Shown: piece after piece, positions 1-9,024 of the stretch
Layout of the letters: the number at the start of each line of letters is the position of its first letter
Numbering within the stretch: position 1 is the first letter of the stretch
Program-made: the position numbers and the translations under genes
Notes under the pieces: generated by a model
Told to the model about the DNA's origin: nothing
What the model saw: only the letters and a program-made list of their open reading frames with translations
Databases searched by the model: none
Origin: Kribbella voronezhensis
GTDB lineage: Bacteria > Actinomycetota > Actinomycetes > Propionibacteriales > Kribbellaceae
Assembly (NCBI RefSeq): GCF_004365175.1
Contig: NZ_SOCE01000001.1
Coordinates: 1,971,154-2,035,153 of the forward strand
Direction of reading: 5' to 3'
Length of the DNA stretch: 64,000 bases

Positions 1-110
1 GTCACCGCGGTCATCTGCTGCCCGAGCTGCGACACCGTCGACCCGATCCACAACCTGCGGAAGTCTGCCGACTCCCGCAACGGACGAACATCGGTCAACA
101 GACGAGCCAC
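1..110 (-). CDS. MFS transporter, N-terminal fragment
   Basis: The first 110 bases read on the minus strand as about 36 residues from a GTG start, containing RPLRESADFRRLWIGSTVSQ followed by LGQQMTAV, and the frame leaves the window open. This resembles the N-terminus of EntS-type major facilitator exporters, where a short cytoplasmic leader with an FRRLW segment precedes the first membrane helix. A TAG lies in frame three codons upstream of the GTG, so the gene must start here or further in. The rest of the gene lies to the left of the window, so substrate and full family cannot be judged. Confidence 0.55.
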   Translation of the reverse strand, partial: MARLLTDVRPLRESADFRRLWIGSTVSQLGQQMTAV

Positions 111-205
111 ACCCAGAACCTATGTCACAACTTGACCCTGCCCGCCGAGGGGCACCGAATCAGCCTTTGCTGCGTCAGTACCACCGAGACCGAGGAGGAA
201 GCCCG

Positions 206-394
206 ATGACGAACCAACCTGCACCGCCGCCGCTCGTCTGCCCGCTGTGTCGTTGTCCGCAGTTCCAGCAGGAGGAGGCTCGCAGTGACTCCCGCTGGGG
301 CTTCACGTCCCACCGGATGACCCTGCTGATCTGCATGAACTGCCGGTACATCCTGCACTTCTACGACAAGAACTCCGTCTTCGACTTCGACTGA
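206..394 (+). CDS. Small zinc-ribbon-like protein (62 aa)
   Basis: A 62-residue protein with two Cys pairs, CPLC near residue 12 and CMNC near residue 44, spaced as in a zinc ribbon, and an acidic C-terminus ending FDFD. The ATG follows a strong GAGGAGGAA ribosome site; a longer reading from upstream has no such site. Short Cys-pair proteins of this kind are common in actinobacteria and usually uncharacterised. It lies divergently from the MFS fragment and converges on the SDR gene. Zinc binding is inferred from the Cys spacing; no function can be assigned. Confidence 0.6.
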   Translation: MTNQPAPPPLVCPLCRCPQFQQEEARSDSRWGFTSHRMTLLICMNCRYILHFYDKNSVFDFD

Positions 395-409
395 GTTACC
401 CGGTAGGCG

Positions 410-1135
410 TCACCAGGGCAGGCGGCCGGCTTCGTTGTGGAGTTCGCCGGTGGGGCCGTCCGCGGGCAGGGTGGCGAGGCGGACCGCGACGGCGGCGCCC
501 TGGGCCGGCGTCCGCGGGGTGTCCAGGCCGCCCATCTCGGTGGCGCACTTGCCGGGATCGGCGGCGTTGACCAGGATGCCGGTGCCGCGGAGTTCGTTGG
601 CGAGCATGACCGTCACCATGTTCACAGCGACCTTCGACGAGTTGTAGCCGAGCATGCGGACCGTGGAAGCTCGCTCGGCAGGATCCCCGACGAGAGTCAG
701 CGAAGACAGCTCGGTGGAGAGGTTCACGATCCTGGCCCCGTCCGCCTTGCGCAGCAGCGGCAGCATCGCCTGGGTGGTCGCGACCAGGCCGACGACGTTG
801 GTCTCGTAGCCGCGCCGCAGGACGTCGAGGCCGATCTCGGCAGCGGCCGTGTCGCCCTCGGCGATGATCGCCGCGTTGTTCACCAGGACGTCGAGTCGCC
901 CGGAGGTTCGCTCGATCTCCTCGGCGGCCGCGCGGATCGACCGCTCGTCGGTGACCTCCAGCTGGACCACGGCCGCATCGATGCCCTCGGCAACCAGTTC
1001 CTTGACGGTCGCCTGGCCGCGCGCGAGATCTCGCGATCCGACCAGCACGGTGTAGCCGCGTTCGCCCAGCTGCTGGACGATCTGCCGGCCGATTCCTTTG
1101 GTGGCGCCCGTGACGAGCGCGATCTTGTTGTTCAT
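410..1135 (-). CDS. SDR family NAD(P)-dependent oxidoreductase
   Basis: A 241-residue classical short-chain dehydrogenase/reductase. Visible signatures are the cofactor-binding glycine motif TGATKGIG near residue 9, the NNAA motif near residue 86, and the catalytic YxxxK as YNSSK near residue 163, preceded by the expected Ser region (NLSTELSS). Length is typical. The enzyme should be cytosolic and reduce or oxidise a carbonyl/alcohol substrate with NAD(P)(H); the substrate cannot be read from sequence. It is divergent from an MmyB-type regulator about 100 bases away, an arrangement often seen when the regulator controls the reductase. Confidence 0.9.
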   Translation of the reverse strand: MNNKIALVTGATKGIGRQIVQQLGERGYTVLVGSRDLARGQATVKELVAEGIDAAVVQLEVTDERSIRAAAEEIERTSGRLDVLVNNAAIIAEGDTAAAEIGLDVLRRGYETNVVGLVATTQAMLPLLRKADGARIVNLSTELSSLTLVGDPAERASTVRMLGYNSSKVAVNMVTVMLANELRGTGILVNAADPGKCATEMGGLDTPRTPAQGAAVAVRLATLPADGPTGELHNEAGRLPW

Positions 1136-1236
1136 GTGCTCCAGGTTTGCCGCGATCAGGTGCCGCTGGCAGAGCGGGCCGATCCAGGGACCGGGAGTCC
1201 CTGGTTGCGGTCCGGGCCGGCTGAGATCCTGAAGAC

Positions 1237-2073
1237 ATGGACCGACCTCGACTCGCGGAATTCCTGCGCACCCGGCGGGACCGGTTGCGCCCGGAGGACG
1301 TCGGGTTGCCCGCGGGACTGCGCCGCCGTACGCCGGGACTGCGCCGCGAGGAGGTGGCGAGTCTGGCGACGATGTCCACCGACTACTACACGCGGCTCGA
1401 GCAAGGCCGCGGCCCGCGACCGTCCCGGCCGGTGCTGAGCGGACTCGCCCGGGCGTTGCGGCTGTCCGACGACGAGCGCGACCACCTCTTCCGGCTGGCC
1501 GGTGAGCAACCCGGTCCCCCGCCCGGCCCGCCCGCCGACGTACGGACCGGCGTACTGCGGATGTTGGCGCGCCTCGATGTCCCCGGGCTGGTCCTCGACG
1601 CGAAGTACGACGTGCTCGCGTGGAACCCGTTGGCGGCCGCGCTCATCACCGACTTCAGCGCCCTTCGGCCTCGCGAGCGGAATCTGCTCCGGCTGCGGTT
1701 CCTCGGCGCGACGACGCAGCGGTTCGGGGCGGCGGCGACCGAGCAGTTCGCCCGGGAAGCGGCGGCCGACCTCCGCGCGGCGACCGCGAAGTACCCCGCG
1801 GACCGGTCGATGGGGGCGCTGGTCCAGGACCTGCTCGCCGGGAGCGAGGAGTTCGCCGAACTGTGGGCGCGGCACGAGGTCGGCACGCAGCAGCGGATGT
1901 GCCAGACGATCCACCACCCGGTCGTCGGCCGGATCGACGTGACCTGCGAGATCCTCGTGATCCCGGAGCGCGATCAGCGGGTCGTGCTCTACACCGCCGA
2001 ACCCGACTCGGCTTCCGACCAGGCTCTGCGCCTGCTGGAAGTCGTCGGCACGCAGGCACTGACGTCGTCCTGA
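1237..2073 (+). CDS. XRE-type regulator with MmyB-like C-terminal domain
   Basis: A 278-residue regulator. Residues about 10-80 form a helix-turn-helix with the sequence RREEVASLATMSTDYYTRLE, the usual MmyB-family DNA-binding segment; the rest (LDAKYDVLAWNPLAAALITD, later a conserved WARHEV region) matches the MmyB ligand-binding domain, which in its structural prototype binds a fatty-acid-like ligand in a PAS-like fold. It is divergent from the SDR gene, so control of that reductase is the simplest inference. The start is the ATG that begins MDRPRLAEFLRTRRDRL, the normal N-terminus for the family. Confidence 0.9.
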   Translation: MDRPRLAEFLRTRRDRLRPEDVGLPAGLRRRTPGLRREEVASLATMSTDYYTRLEQGRGPRPSRPVLSGLARALRLSDDERDHLFRLAGEQPGPPPGPPADVRTGVLRMLARLDVPGLVLDAKYDVLAWNPLAAALITDFSALRPRERNLLRLRFLGATTQRFGAAATEQFAREAAADLRAATAKYPADRSMGALVQDLLAGSEEFAELWARHEVGTQQRMCQTIHHPVVGRIDVTCEILVIPERDQRVVLYTAEPDSASDQALRLLEVVGTQALTSS

Positions 2074-2119
2074 GCCGTCGTCGAGGGGTTGCTCCGGAGT
2101 GGTCTCCCCCGTGATGGCG

Positions 2120-3919
2120 TCAGGCTCTGCGCTGGGTGGCCCAGTCGCGGATGAGTTCGATGCGTTCGCGGAGCTGGGTCGAGGAGGCGTGTGCCGCGGC
2201 GGGGCCGCCGAGCTTGCGGCGGAGGTCGTTGTGGATGACGCCGTGCGGCTGGCCGGTGCGGTGATGCCAGGCCGCGACCAGCCCGTTCAGCTCGCGGCGC
2301 AGCAGGGAGACCTGCTCGTGGGTCGCGAGCTCGGTCGGGGTCGGGTCGTCGCCGTCCGGGCCACTGGCGCGTTTGGTGCGCTTCTGGGCGGCGAGTGACT
2401 TCGCCTGGCGCTTGCGGAGCAGCTCGCGGACCTGGTCCGGCTCGAGCAGCCCGGGCAGGCCGAGGAAGTCGAGCTCCTCGTCCGAGCCCAGATCACCACC
2501 GGTGCCGTAGTCGCCACCATCGAACACGACCCGGTCGAAGCTGGCGTCCGACCCGAGCGCCTCGAACTTCGCCTCCAGGTCGTCGCTGGCACCCTCGGCC
2601 TGGTTGGCCTGGGCGATCAGGTTGTCCTCGAGGGCGAAGATGTCGCCGTCCTCGTTGCTGTTCTTCCGGCCGAGCACGTGGTCGCGCTCGACCTCCATCT
2701 CGGCGGCGAAGCTGAGCAATCGGGTCACCGACGGAACAAACACCGACGCCGTCTCGCCGCGCTTGCGGGCCCGGACGAACCGGCCGACCGCCTGAGCGAA
2801 GAACAGCGGCGTCGAGGTGGGCGTCGCGTAGACCCCGACCGCCAGCCGCGGTACGTCGACGCCCTCACTCACCATCCGGACCGCGACCATCCACCGCTGG
2901 TTGCCCTCGGAGAACGCGGCGATCTTCTTGCTCGCCGCCTTCTCGTCGGACAGCACGACGGTCGGCGCCTCGCCGGTCAGCTCACGCAGCACCTTCGCGT
3001 AGGCGCGAGCGTTGTTCTGGTCACCCGAGATGACCAGCGCGCCGGCGTCCGGCATGTGCCGCCGTACCTCGGTCAACCGCTTGTCCGCGGCCGACAACAC
3101 CGCAGGCATCCATTCGCCGGTGGGATCGAGGGCGGTCCGCAACGCCTGCGCGGTCAGATCCTTGGTCAGCGGCTCACCCAACCGGGCAGCCACCTCGTCA
3201 CCGGCCTTGGTCCGCCAGCGCATCTCCCCGGAGTACGACATGAAGATGACCGGCCGTACTACGTGGTCGCGCAGCGCGTGCCCGTAGCCGTAGGTGTAGT
3301 CCGCCTTGCTCCGGGCGACTCCGTCGTGACCGTGTTCGTAGGTGACGAACGGGATCGGGTTGTCGTCGCTGCGGAACGGCGTACCGGTCAGGGCCAGCCG
3401 GCGGGTGGCCGGCTCGAACGCCTCCCGCACCCCCTCGCCCCAGCTGAGCGCGTCACCGCCGTGGTGCACCTCGTCGAGAATGACCAGCGTGCGGAACTTC
3501 TCCGTCCGGACCCGGAAGGCCAGCGGGTTCACCGCGACGCCGGCGTACGTGACCGCGACGCCCTGGAAGTCCTTGTTCGTTCGGCCGCGCCGGCCCGCGA
3601 AGGCGGGGTCGATCGCGATCCCGGCGCGGTCGGCCGCGTCCGCCCACTGGACCTTGAGGTGCTCGGTCGGCGTCACCACGGTGATCCGCTCGATCACCCG
3701 GCGGTGCAGCAACTCGGCCGCGACCGTCAGCGCGAACGTGGTCTTGCCCGCCCCCGGGGTGGCGACCGCGAGGAAGTCCTTCGGCTGCTTGTCGAGGTAG
3801 AGCTTGAGCGCCTCCGCCTGCCACGCCCGCAACTTGCTCGCAGTACCCCAAGCAGCGCGGTCCGGGTAGGCCGGAGGGAGCACGGCTGGTGCTGGCACGT
3901 GCGAATCCACGGACGGCAT
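2120..3919 (-). CDS. DExH-box superfamily 2 helicase
   Basis: A 599-residue SF2 helicase related to the type III restriction/UvrB-like group. Motifs in order: Walker A in VATPGAGKTTFAL, the DExH box as LDEVHHGGD, motif III as LTGTPFRSDD, motif V as SEGVDVPRL, and motif VI as QAVGRFVRARK. The ATG is preceded by GGGGGAG; an in-frame extension upstream has no site and would overlap the neighbouring gene. The C-terminal 200 residues are charged and not recognisable. There is no adjacent methyltransferase or nuclease, so it is not an obvious restriction subunit; a DNA repair or nucleic-acid remodelling role is inferred. Confidence 0.88.
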   Translation of the reverse strand: MPSVDSHVPAPAVLPPAYPDRAAWGTASKLRAWQAEALKLYLDKQPKDFLAVATPGAGKTTFALTVAAELLHRRVIERITVVTPTEHLKVQWADAADRAGIAIDPAFAGRRGRTNKDFQGVAVTYAGVAVNPLAFRVRTEKFRTLVILDEVHHGGDALSWGEGVREAFEPATRRLALTGTPFRSDDNPIPFVTYEHGHDGVARSKADYTYGYGHALRDHVVRPVIFMSYSGEMRWRTKAGDEVAARLGEPLTKDLTAQALRTALDPTGEWMPAVLSAADKRLTEVRRHMPDAGALVISGDQNNARAYAKVLRELTGEAPTVVLSDEKAASKKIAAFSEGNQRWMVAVRMVSEGVDVPRLAVGVYATPTSTPLFFAQAVGRFVRARKRGETASVFVPSVTRLLSFAAEMEVERDHVLGRKNSNEDGDIFALEDNLIAQANQAEGASDDLEAKFEALGSDASFDRVVFDGGDYGTGGDLGSDEELDFLGLPGLLEPDQVRELLRKRQAKSLAAQKRTKRASGPDGDDPTPTELATHEQVSLLRRELNGLVAAWHHRTGQPHGVIHNDLRRKLGGPAAAHASSTQLRERIELIRDWATQRRA

Positions 3920-3978
3920 ACTCCCCCGATAGTCGACTGTCGGCCGTGCAGGAACGTTACCCGACAACCCCGACAAAA

Positions 3979-5808
3979 TCAGATCGGCCCCGCGGCGGCG
4001 ACGATCCGGGCGCAGGCGGGAATCAGGGCGCACTCGACAGCGGCGCGGTCCGGTGACAGCAGCCGATTGTGCTCGAAAGTCAGGCCTTGCGGGTCGCCAC
4101 AGTCGTCGGCAGCGCCGGTCGGCCAGGTGCCCGGGTAGGCACGGCGAGCGATGCCGTCCGGCACGCGGTCGTCCCAGAAGTTGCCGCGGTACCGGATGTC
4201 ACGCAGGTACGGATCGGCACAGCCGCCGATCGAACCCGGGTACCCGTGGACCACGTTGCGGTCCACCGTGACGTACTCGCTCGTGTCGTCGGTGTAGATC
4301 CCGAGGTCGAAGTTCTGTGCGCCCGCATCGGTGACCACGTTCTCGCGGACCAGGGCCCCGTCGGCGTACCCGTCGCCCTGCTTGCCGCGCAGGTAGATCC
4401 CGCCGCCGTCCTCGATCACCTGGTTGGTCGCGAAGACCCGGTTGGCCAGGATCCTCGTCCGATGGGACCTGCCGCCGTCCTCCCCGGGTGGCCCGACCAG
4501 GATGCCGGTGTACGGGACGTTGTCGACCTGGTTGTGCTCGATGGTCGTGTCGTCGCCGGTGACCAGCCAGATCCCCGATGCGCCGCGGTACTCGACCCCG
4601 GTCCGGTGGATCCGGTTGTCCCGCAGGACGACATTCCGGCTGATCCCGGTTCGGTCGGGCAGGACCGCGCCCAGGACCACGCCACCGTCGGAGACATCGG
4701 TGAACCGATTGGCCTCGACGAACACGTCCCGTACGCCGCGGGACAGTTCCAGGGCCTGGCCACCGAGCCGCTGGAACCTGTTCCCGGACAGGGTGATGCG
4801 CCGGCTGCCGCGGAACGCGACGTTGCCGGGGACCGTCAGCCAGCCGTCGACCGCGGGCCGCCGGTAGTTGCTCCAGGCCGACACGAAGCCGGCCGGTTCA
4901 CTCGGCGCCAACCAGGTGGCATCGGCGAAAGTCAGGCCGCGGAACGCCACGTCGTGCGTGTGTGCGTCTCCCTCGACCAAGGTCTGCAGGACGGGCGCCA
5001 CCACCTCGGCCTTCCGCACGTCCTCGCCGGGCAGCGGGTGGTACAGAAGCTTGTCCCGCCGGCGATCGAGGTACCAGGCCCCTGGCTTGGTCAGGAAGCT
5101 CGGACTGTTGTCGATCGCGGTCGGAGCAGGCAGCGGTTCCCCGTCCGCTCCGTAGAGCTTGCGGGCCAGAGACCAGCAGGGCTGGTCCATGGTGATCACC
5201 GTCTTCCCGCGCATCCGGCGGATCGAGTCCACGCCACACCGCGCGTCGACCCAGAAGGGAAACGTATAGGCGAACTCGATGTCGTCCGGCCGCGACCAAG
5301 TGGCCGGGACGGGGCTGGCCAGGACATAGCCGGTCTCCGTCGTTGTCACCTCGCCGGGCAACCCGGCACCGAGCGGCGCCCGGAGTGCGCGGCGCCCATC
5401 GACGTACAGCTGTCTGGTCTGGATTCCGCCCGCGGGCGCCTCCCAGATGCCACCGCGGGTCTGGGTCCAGCCGGTGATCACCCGGCCGCCGCTCAGGACG
5501 ATCTCTTCCTGTCTGAGAGTGCCGTAGCCGAAGGCTTCGTACGTGACGGACGAGGCCGGCTTCAAGGTGTCGCTCAACCGGTACTTGCCGCCCCGCAGGT
5601 CGATCACCAACGGCCGGCCGGGTCGAGCTTCCCGCTGCGCGCGCTCGAGGGTCCGGAACGGCCGGGCCGTCGTGCCCGGGTTGCTGTCGTCACCCCAAAG
5701 CGCGACGGTGACTCGTCGGGCGGCGGGTGGAGTCGCCGTCGCTGCGGTCACGGGCAGCGCGGCCATCAAGGCCATCGAAATGCCGAGAGTTGCGAGTTGT
5801 CGTCTCAT
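3979..5808 (-). CDS. Secreted right-handed beta-helix protein
   Basis: A 609-residue predicted exported protein. It begins with a signal peptide (MRRQLATLGISMALMAALPV, cleaved near ATA) and has from about residue 45 a WGDDSNPGTTARPFRTLERA segment typical of pectate-lyase-like parallel beta-helix proteins, then repeated N-x-V/I-x-x-N rungs (for example NVVLRDNRIHRTG and TRILANRVFATNQV) that stack as beta-helix turns. The ATG has AGGAGG nine bases upstream. The family includes polysaccharide lyases, epimerases and glycosidases; no catalytic set is certain here, so the substrate is unknown. It is divergent from the sensor kinase that follows. Confidence 0.85.
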   Translation of the reverse strand: MRRQLATLGISMALMAALPVTAATATPPAARRVTVALWGDDSNPGTTARPFRTLERAQREARPGRPLVIDLRGGKYRLSDTLKPASSVTYEAFGYGTLRQEEIVLSGGRVITGWTQTRGGIWEAPAGGIQTRQLYVDGRRALRAPLGAGLPGEVTTTETGYVLASPVPATWSRPDDIEFAYTFPFWVDARCGVDSIRRMRGKTVITMDQPCWSLARKLYGADGEPLPAPTAIDNSPSFLTKPGAWYLDRRRDKLLYHPLPGEDVRKAEVVAPVLQTLVEGDAHTHDVAFRGLTFADATWLAPSEPAGFVSAWSNYRRPAVDGWLTVPGNVAFRGSRRITLSGNRFQRLGGQALELSRGVRDVFVEANRFTDVSDGGVVLGAVLPDRTGISRNVVLRDNRIHRTGVEYRGASGIWLVTGDDTTIEHNQVDNVPYTGILVGPPGEDGGRSHRTRILANRVFATNQVIEDGGGIYLRGKQGDGYADGALVRENVVTDAGAQNFDLGIYTDDTSEYVTVDRNVVHGYPGSIGGCADPYLRDIRYRGNFWDDRVPDGIARRAYPGTWPTGAADDCGDPQGLTFEHNRLLSPDRAAVECALIPACARIVAAAGPI

Positions 5809-5938
5809 GTCCGCCAGCCTCCTGTCGGTGGCGCGAGTCGCCATCGGCCAGAGGAAGACGGACGCCTGCTACTTAAGTGACACTGCGCCCGCCCCGAAGG
5901 CCGATCGCGGTCGGCCGTTCCGGGCCTACGCTCGATTC

Positions 5939-7057
5939 ATGGAGACCGAGCCCTGGCACGAGCGGGCGGTGCCCCTCGTCCTGGGGGCTGTGATCGCCGG
6001 CTTCGTCGTGGTCGACTACGGCTGGTCCATCGGCATCGGGTTCGCCGCGCTCGTCGCCGGCGTGACCGCTGCCCTGGCCCGCCGGACGGTCTGGCCGCTC
6101 CTGGTGGCCGCCGCGGCAGGAACGCTGGTCTTCTCGGTCTGGCCGCTGGTCATGGTCGCTTGCTACTACGTGGCTGTGAGCTCGCCCCGGCCGACCCGGG
6201 TGATCGCCACCGGGCTGACCGCGTACGCCGCGCTGGCCGGACTTCCCGTCGTACTCGATGCCTTGGGCAACGACCTGCTGGTCGAGGGGGACCCGGTTCC
6301 GGCGTCGCAACTGGTGATCCTCGCGGCTGTGGTCGTCGCGCTGCCGACGATGGCCGGTTTGTGGGTGCGAGCGAGGCGACAGCTTGCGGCGGGTCTGGTG
6401 GAGCAGGCGGCTCAGCGGGAGCGGGAGCGGCGGGCCCTGGCCGCACGGGCCAGCTCGGCCGAGCGGGCCGGCCTGGCTCGGGAGATGCATGACGTCGTGG
6501 CACACAAGGTCGCGCTGATGGTGGTTCATGCCGGCGCTTTGGAAGTCCAGCCGCCCGACCGTACGACGGCGGAGGCGGCCGCCTTGATCAGGTCCACCGG
6601 CCGTGAGGCGCTGGCCGGCCTCCGGGAGGTGGTCGAGGTACTGCGAACTCCGAACGAATCCGCCGCCGTGCTCGGTCCGCCGCCGTCGCTGGTCGACCTG
6701 GACTCCCTCCTGGAGTCGTCCCGGGCAACCGGGTTGGTGGTCCGGCGGTACGACCTCGGCGAGCCGGTGCGGGTGTCCGACACATCTCAGCGCGTCCTGT
6801 ACCGCGTGACCCAGGAGGCGCTGACCAACGTCCACAAACATGCGCCCGGCGCCGAGGTGGAGGTCACCCTCGGCTACTACGGGGACGCCGTCGAGGTCGT
6901 CATCTCGAACACGGGCGGTACGTCGACGAGCGTGGCCGCCGGTTCGGGGTACGGCTTGCTGGGGTTGCGGGAACGGGTCGCGCTGGTCGACGGCGTACTG
7001 ACCGCGGGGCCGGCCGGCGACGGGTTCGTCGTCCGGGCCCGGGTGCCGTTGCGATGA
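5939..7057 (+). CDS. NarL/DesK-family sensor histidine kinase
   Basis: A 372-residue membrane sensor kinase. The first 140 residues contain about four to five hydrophobic helices without a clear extracellular domain, followed by a short coiled segment and the HisKA_3 dimerisation box with the phospho-acceptor His in REMHDVVAHKVALMV. The ATPase domain shows the N-box VTQEALTNVHKHAPG and the G-box YGLLGLRERV. The start METEPWHERAV fits the first membrane segment. Its stop overlaps the response regulator start (ATGA), so the two are translationally coupled and almost certainly partners. Confidence 0.9.
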   Translation: METEPWHERAVPLVLGAVIAGFVVVDYGWSIGIGFAALVAGVTAALARRTVWPLLVAAAAGTLVFSVWPLVMVACYYVAVSSPRPTRVIATGLTAYAALAGLPVVLDALGNDLLVEGDPVPASQLVILAAVVVALPTMAGLWVRARRQLAAGLVEQAAQRERERRALAARASSAERAGLAREMHDVVAHKVALMVVHAGALEVQPPDRTTAEAAALIRSTGREALAGLREVVEVLRTPNESAAVLGPPPSLVDLDSLLESSRATGLVVRRYDLGEPVRVSDTSQRVLYRVTQEALTNVHKHAPGAEVEVTLGYYGDAVEVVISNTGGTSTSVAAGSGYGLLGLRERVALVDGVLTAGPAGDGFVVRARVPLR

Positions 7058-7695
7058 TCCGGCTGGTGCTGGCCGATGACGAACACCTGATCCGGTCCGG
7101 GCTGCGGCGGATTCTCGAGGCGGCCCCGGACCTCGGTGTCGTCGCGGAGGCCGCCGACGGGGACGAGGCGGTCGCCGCCGTTCGCAGGCACCGTCCGGAC
7201 GTGATCCTTCTCGACGTCCGGATGCCCCGCCTCGACGGCCTGGCCGCGGCAGCCCGGATCACCGCGGAACCGGATCCGCCCAAGGTGGTCATGCTCACCA
7301 CGTACGACCTCGACGAATACGTCCACCGTGCGCTGCGCGTGGGCGCGGTCGGCTTCCTGATGAAGGACACCCCGCCGACCGAACTCGCCGCTGCCGTCCG
7401 CGTGGTCCACGACGGCCAGGCGATGCTCGCGCCCGCGGTGACCCGCCGGCTGCTGGACGAGTTCGCCGAACGGACCGACTCCGCGCAGGCTCGCCGCCGC
7501 CTGACCGTGGTGACCGACCGTGAACTGGAGGTGATGAAAGCGGTCGGCCGCGGCCTGTCCAACGCCGAGATCGGCCGCGAACTCGGCATGCGCGAGACCA
7601 CCGTCAAGGCGCATGTCAGCCGTGCCCTGGCCAAGCTCGGACTCACCAACCGGGTCCAGGCCGCCCTGCTCGTCCGCGACGCCCGGCTCGGCTGA
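7054..7695 (+). CDS. NarL/FixJ-family response regulator
   Basis: A 213-residue two-domain regulator. The receiver domain has acidic residues ADDEH near the N-terminus, the phospho-acceptor Asp in VILLDVRMPRLDG near residue 53 and the conserved Lys in FLMKDTPP. The C-terminal LuxR-type helix-turn-helix spans about residues 150-205 (TDRELEVMKAVGRGLSNAEI). It starts inside the stop codon of the kinase gene, as expected for a cognate pair. Its targets are unknown; neither neighbour is an obvious candidate transporter. Confidence 0.92.
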   Translation: MIRLVLADDEHLIRSGLRRILEAAPDLGVVAEAADGDEAVAAVRRHRPDVILLDVRMPRLDGLAAAARITAEPDPPKVVMLTTYDLDEYVHRALRVGAVGFLMKDTPPTELAAAVRVVHDGQAMLAPAVTRRLLDEFAERTDSAQARRRLTVVTDRELEVMKAVGRGLSNAEIGRELGMRETTVKAHVSRALAKLGLTNRVQAALLVRDARLG

Positions 7696-7709
7696 TCGCC
7701 GGGCGTCGC
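7676..7709 (+). terminator. Hairpin spanning the response regulator stop codon
   Basis: A perfect 12-base-pair inverted repeat, GCGACGCCCGGC and GCCGGGCGTCGC, with a 10-base loop that contains the TGA stop. There is no T tract beyond TT, which is usual in high-GC actinobacteria. It is followed by three near-copies of a 10-base unit (CCTGTGATCG) up to 7741. The likely role is termination of the two-component transcript. Confidence 0.6.
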
Positions 7710-7790
7710 TTGTGATGGCCTGTGATCGCCTGTGATCGCCTGGGGAGAAACTTCGGGAGTCGGGCGCGCGGGCCGCCTACACTCGGGGGC

Positions 7791-8063
7791 ATGAGTACTC
7801 AGTTGAGCCCCGGCGCGGAGACGGTCGTCGACGAGCGCACCAAGCCGCAGTTGGACGAGGGCGATCACGAGCGGTTCTCGCACTACGTGCCGAAGGACAA
7901 GCTGACCGAGGCGATGGTGATGGGCACCCCGGTGGTCGCCCTGTGCGGCAAGGTGTGGGTGCCGAGCCGCGACCCGCAGCGGTTCCCGGTCTGCCCGGAG
8001 TGCAAGGAGATCTGGGATTCGCTCAACCCCGACGACGAGGGTGGCGACGGCGGCGAGGAGTAG
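7791..8063 (+). CDS. DUF3039 domain protein
   Basis: A 90-residue protein of the DUF3039 family, which is restricted to actinobacteria and has no known function. The core reads ERFSHYVPKDKLTEAMVMG then VALCGKVWVPSRDP and CPECKEIWDSL; the Cys in VALCGK together with CPEC could make a zinc site. The C-terminus is acidic and glycine-rich (DDEGGDGGEE). The ATG (MSTQLSPG) gives the usual family N-terminus. It converges on the YqgE gene with a 26-base gap; DUF3039 beside YqgE is a common actinobacterial neighbourhood. Confidence 0.88.
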   Translation: MSTQLSPGAETVVDERTKPQLDEGDHERFSHYVPKDKLTEAMVMGTPVVALCGKVWVPSRDPQRFPVCPECKEIWDSLNPDDEGGDGGEE

Positions 8064-8089
8064 CCCGACGGACGGCGTACGCGGGCGGC

Positions 8090-8647
8090 TCAGTTCTGGG
8101 TCGGGTCGTCCGGGTACGTCGCGAGGTAGGCCATCTGGTCGCGCTGGCGGTGCAGGACGCGCCGCCACAACCCCTCGGGTTGCAGGCTGAACACGTCGTC
8201 GGGCTCGGACGGTACGACGTACCAGGCGCCCTCGGTGATCTCGCCCTCCAGCTGACCGCTGCTCCAGCCCGCGTATCCGGCGAAGATCCGCATCCGCTGG
8301 ATCGCCCCTTCGAGCAGCGCCGGCGGGACGTCGAGGTCGATCAAGCCGATCCGGCCGAAGCACTCCCGCCAGCCCGGCGGGTCGGCGGACTCGATCACCT
8401 CGGCGACCGCGAGCGCGCTGTCGGTACCGACCGGACCGCCCATGAACAGGACGCCCGGCTCGGTCACGGTCGTCGACCAGTCGGACAGCACGCGCTCGAC
8501 CTCCAGGTCGGCAGCGCGGTTCACCACCACCCCGAGTGCGCCGTCTTCGTCGTGATCCAGCAGCAGGATCACCGAGCGGCGGAAGGGCGGCTCGTCGAGC
8601 AGCGGTGTCGCTATCAGCAGCGAACCGGTCAGGGTCGAGGCCGTCAT
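8090..8647 (-). CDS. YqgE/AlgH family protein
   Basis: A 185-residue member of the YqgE/AlgH family (UPF0301/DUF179). The diagnostic N-terminal stretch LTGSLLIATPLLDEP is followed by FRRSVILLLDHDEDGALGVV and later GGPV. The family fold is known but the function is not; a link to alginate regulation was proposed for the Pseudomonas member. The ATG overlaps the stop of the VanZ-like gene (ATGA), so it is the last gene of a three-gene minus-strand operon with malic enzyme and VanZ. Confidence 0.92.
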   Translation of the reverse strand: MTASTLTGSLLIATPLLDEPPFRRSVILLLDHDEDGALGVVVNRAADLEVERVLSDWSTTVTEPGVLFMGGPVGTDSALAVAEVIESADPPGWRECFGRIGLIDLDVPPALLEGAIQRMRIFAGYAGWSSGQLEGEITEGAWYVVPSEPDDVFSLQPEGLWRRVLHRQRDQMAYLATYPDDPTQN

Positions 8648-9024
8648 GGTTCCATCATGTCGTGCCCGGCAACCTTTTTGGACCGCAGGACCCGGAAGCC
8701 GAGCCAGGCCCCCAGCGCGACGCCGGCCAGATCGGCCACCGAGTCGAGCGGATCGCCACTGCGATCCGGCAGCAGGAAGTGCTGGACGAGCTCGCTGACC
8801 ACGGCGTTGGCGACCAGTGCTCCGAGCAGCCAGCGAGACGGTACGCCGACGCGCAGGCCGAGGAAGGCGACCGAGCCGAACAGCAACAGATGGGCGAGCT
8901 TGTCGGCCTCCGGGAAAGTGACCTGAGGACCGGCCTGCTCCGGCGAGTACACGCCGTACAGGTGGAGCAGGCAGGCCAGCACGAAGCCGACCCGCCACAA
9001 GAGTTCTGCCCGGCCCACCCGCAT
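8644..9024 (-). CDS. VanZ-like small membrane protein
   Basis: A 126-residue membrane protein with about four hydrophobic segments and the VanZ-family pattern EADKLAHLLLFG, followed by NAVVSELVQHFLLPDRSGDPLDS-type sequence with the acidic SGDPLDS loop and a final glycine-rich helix (VALGAWLGFRVL). VanZ-like proteins are named after a teicoplanin-resistance accessory protein, but most actinobacterial members have no known resistance role. Its ATG overlaps the TAA of the malic enzyme gene and its TGA overlaps the YqgE start, so expression is coupled on both sides. Confidence 0.85.
   Translation of the reverse strand: MRVGRAELLWRVGFVLACLLHLYGVYSPEQAGPQVTFPEADKLAHLLLFGSVAFLGLRVGVPSRWLLGALVANAVVSELVQHFLLPDRSGDPLDSVADLAGVALGAWLGFRVLRSKKVAGHDMMEP

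Noticed and set aside
396..1379. Long open frame overlapping the SDR gene
   Set aside because: Arg/Gly-rich low-complexity translation without motifs; it is a shadow of the SDR reading frame.
2120..3919. Helicase as part of a defence island
   Set aside because: No methyltransferase, nuclease or other defence gene lies next to it; neighbours are a regulator and a secreted beta-helix protein.
7709..7741. Short TGTGATCGCC repeats as a possible CRISPR or regulatory array
   Set aside because: Only three 10-base units with no spacers; probably trivial duplication next to a terminator.
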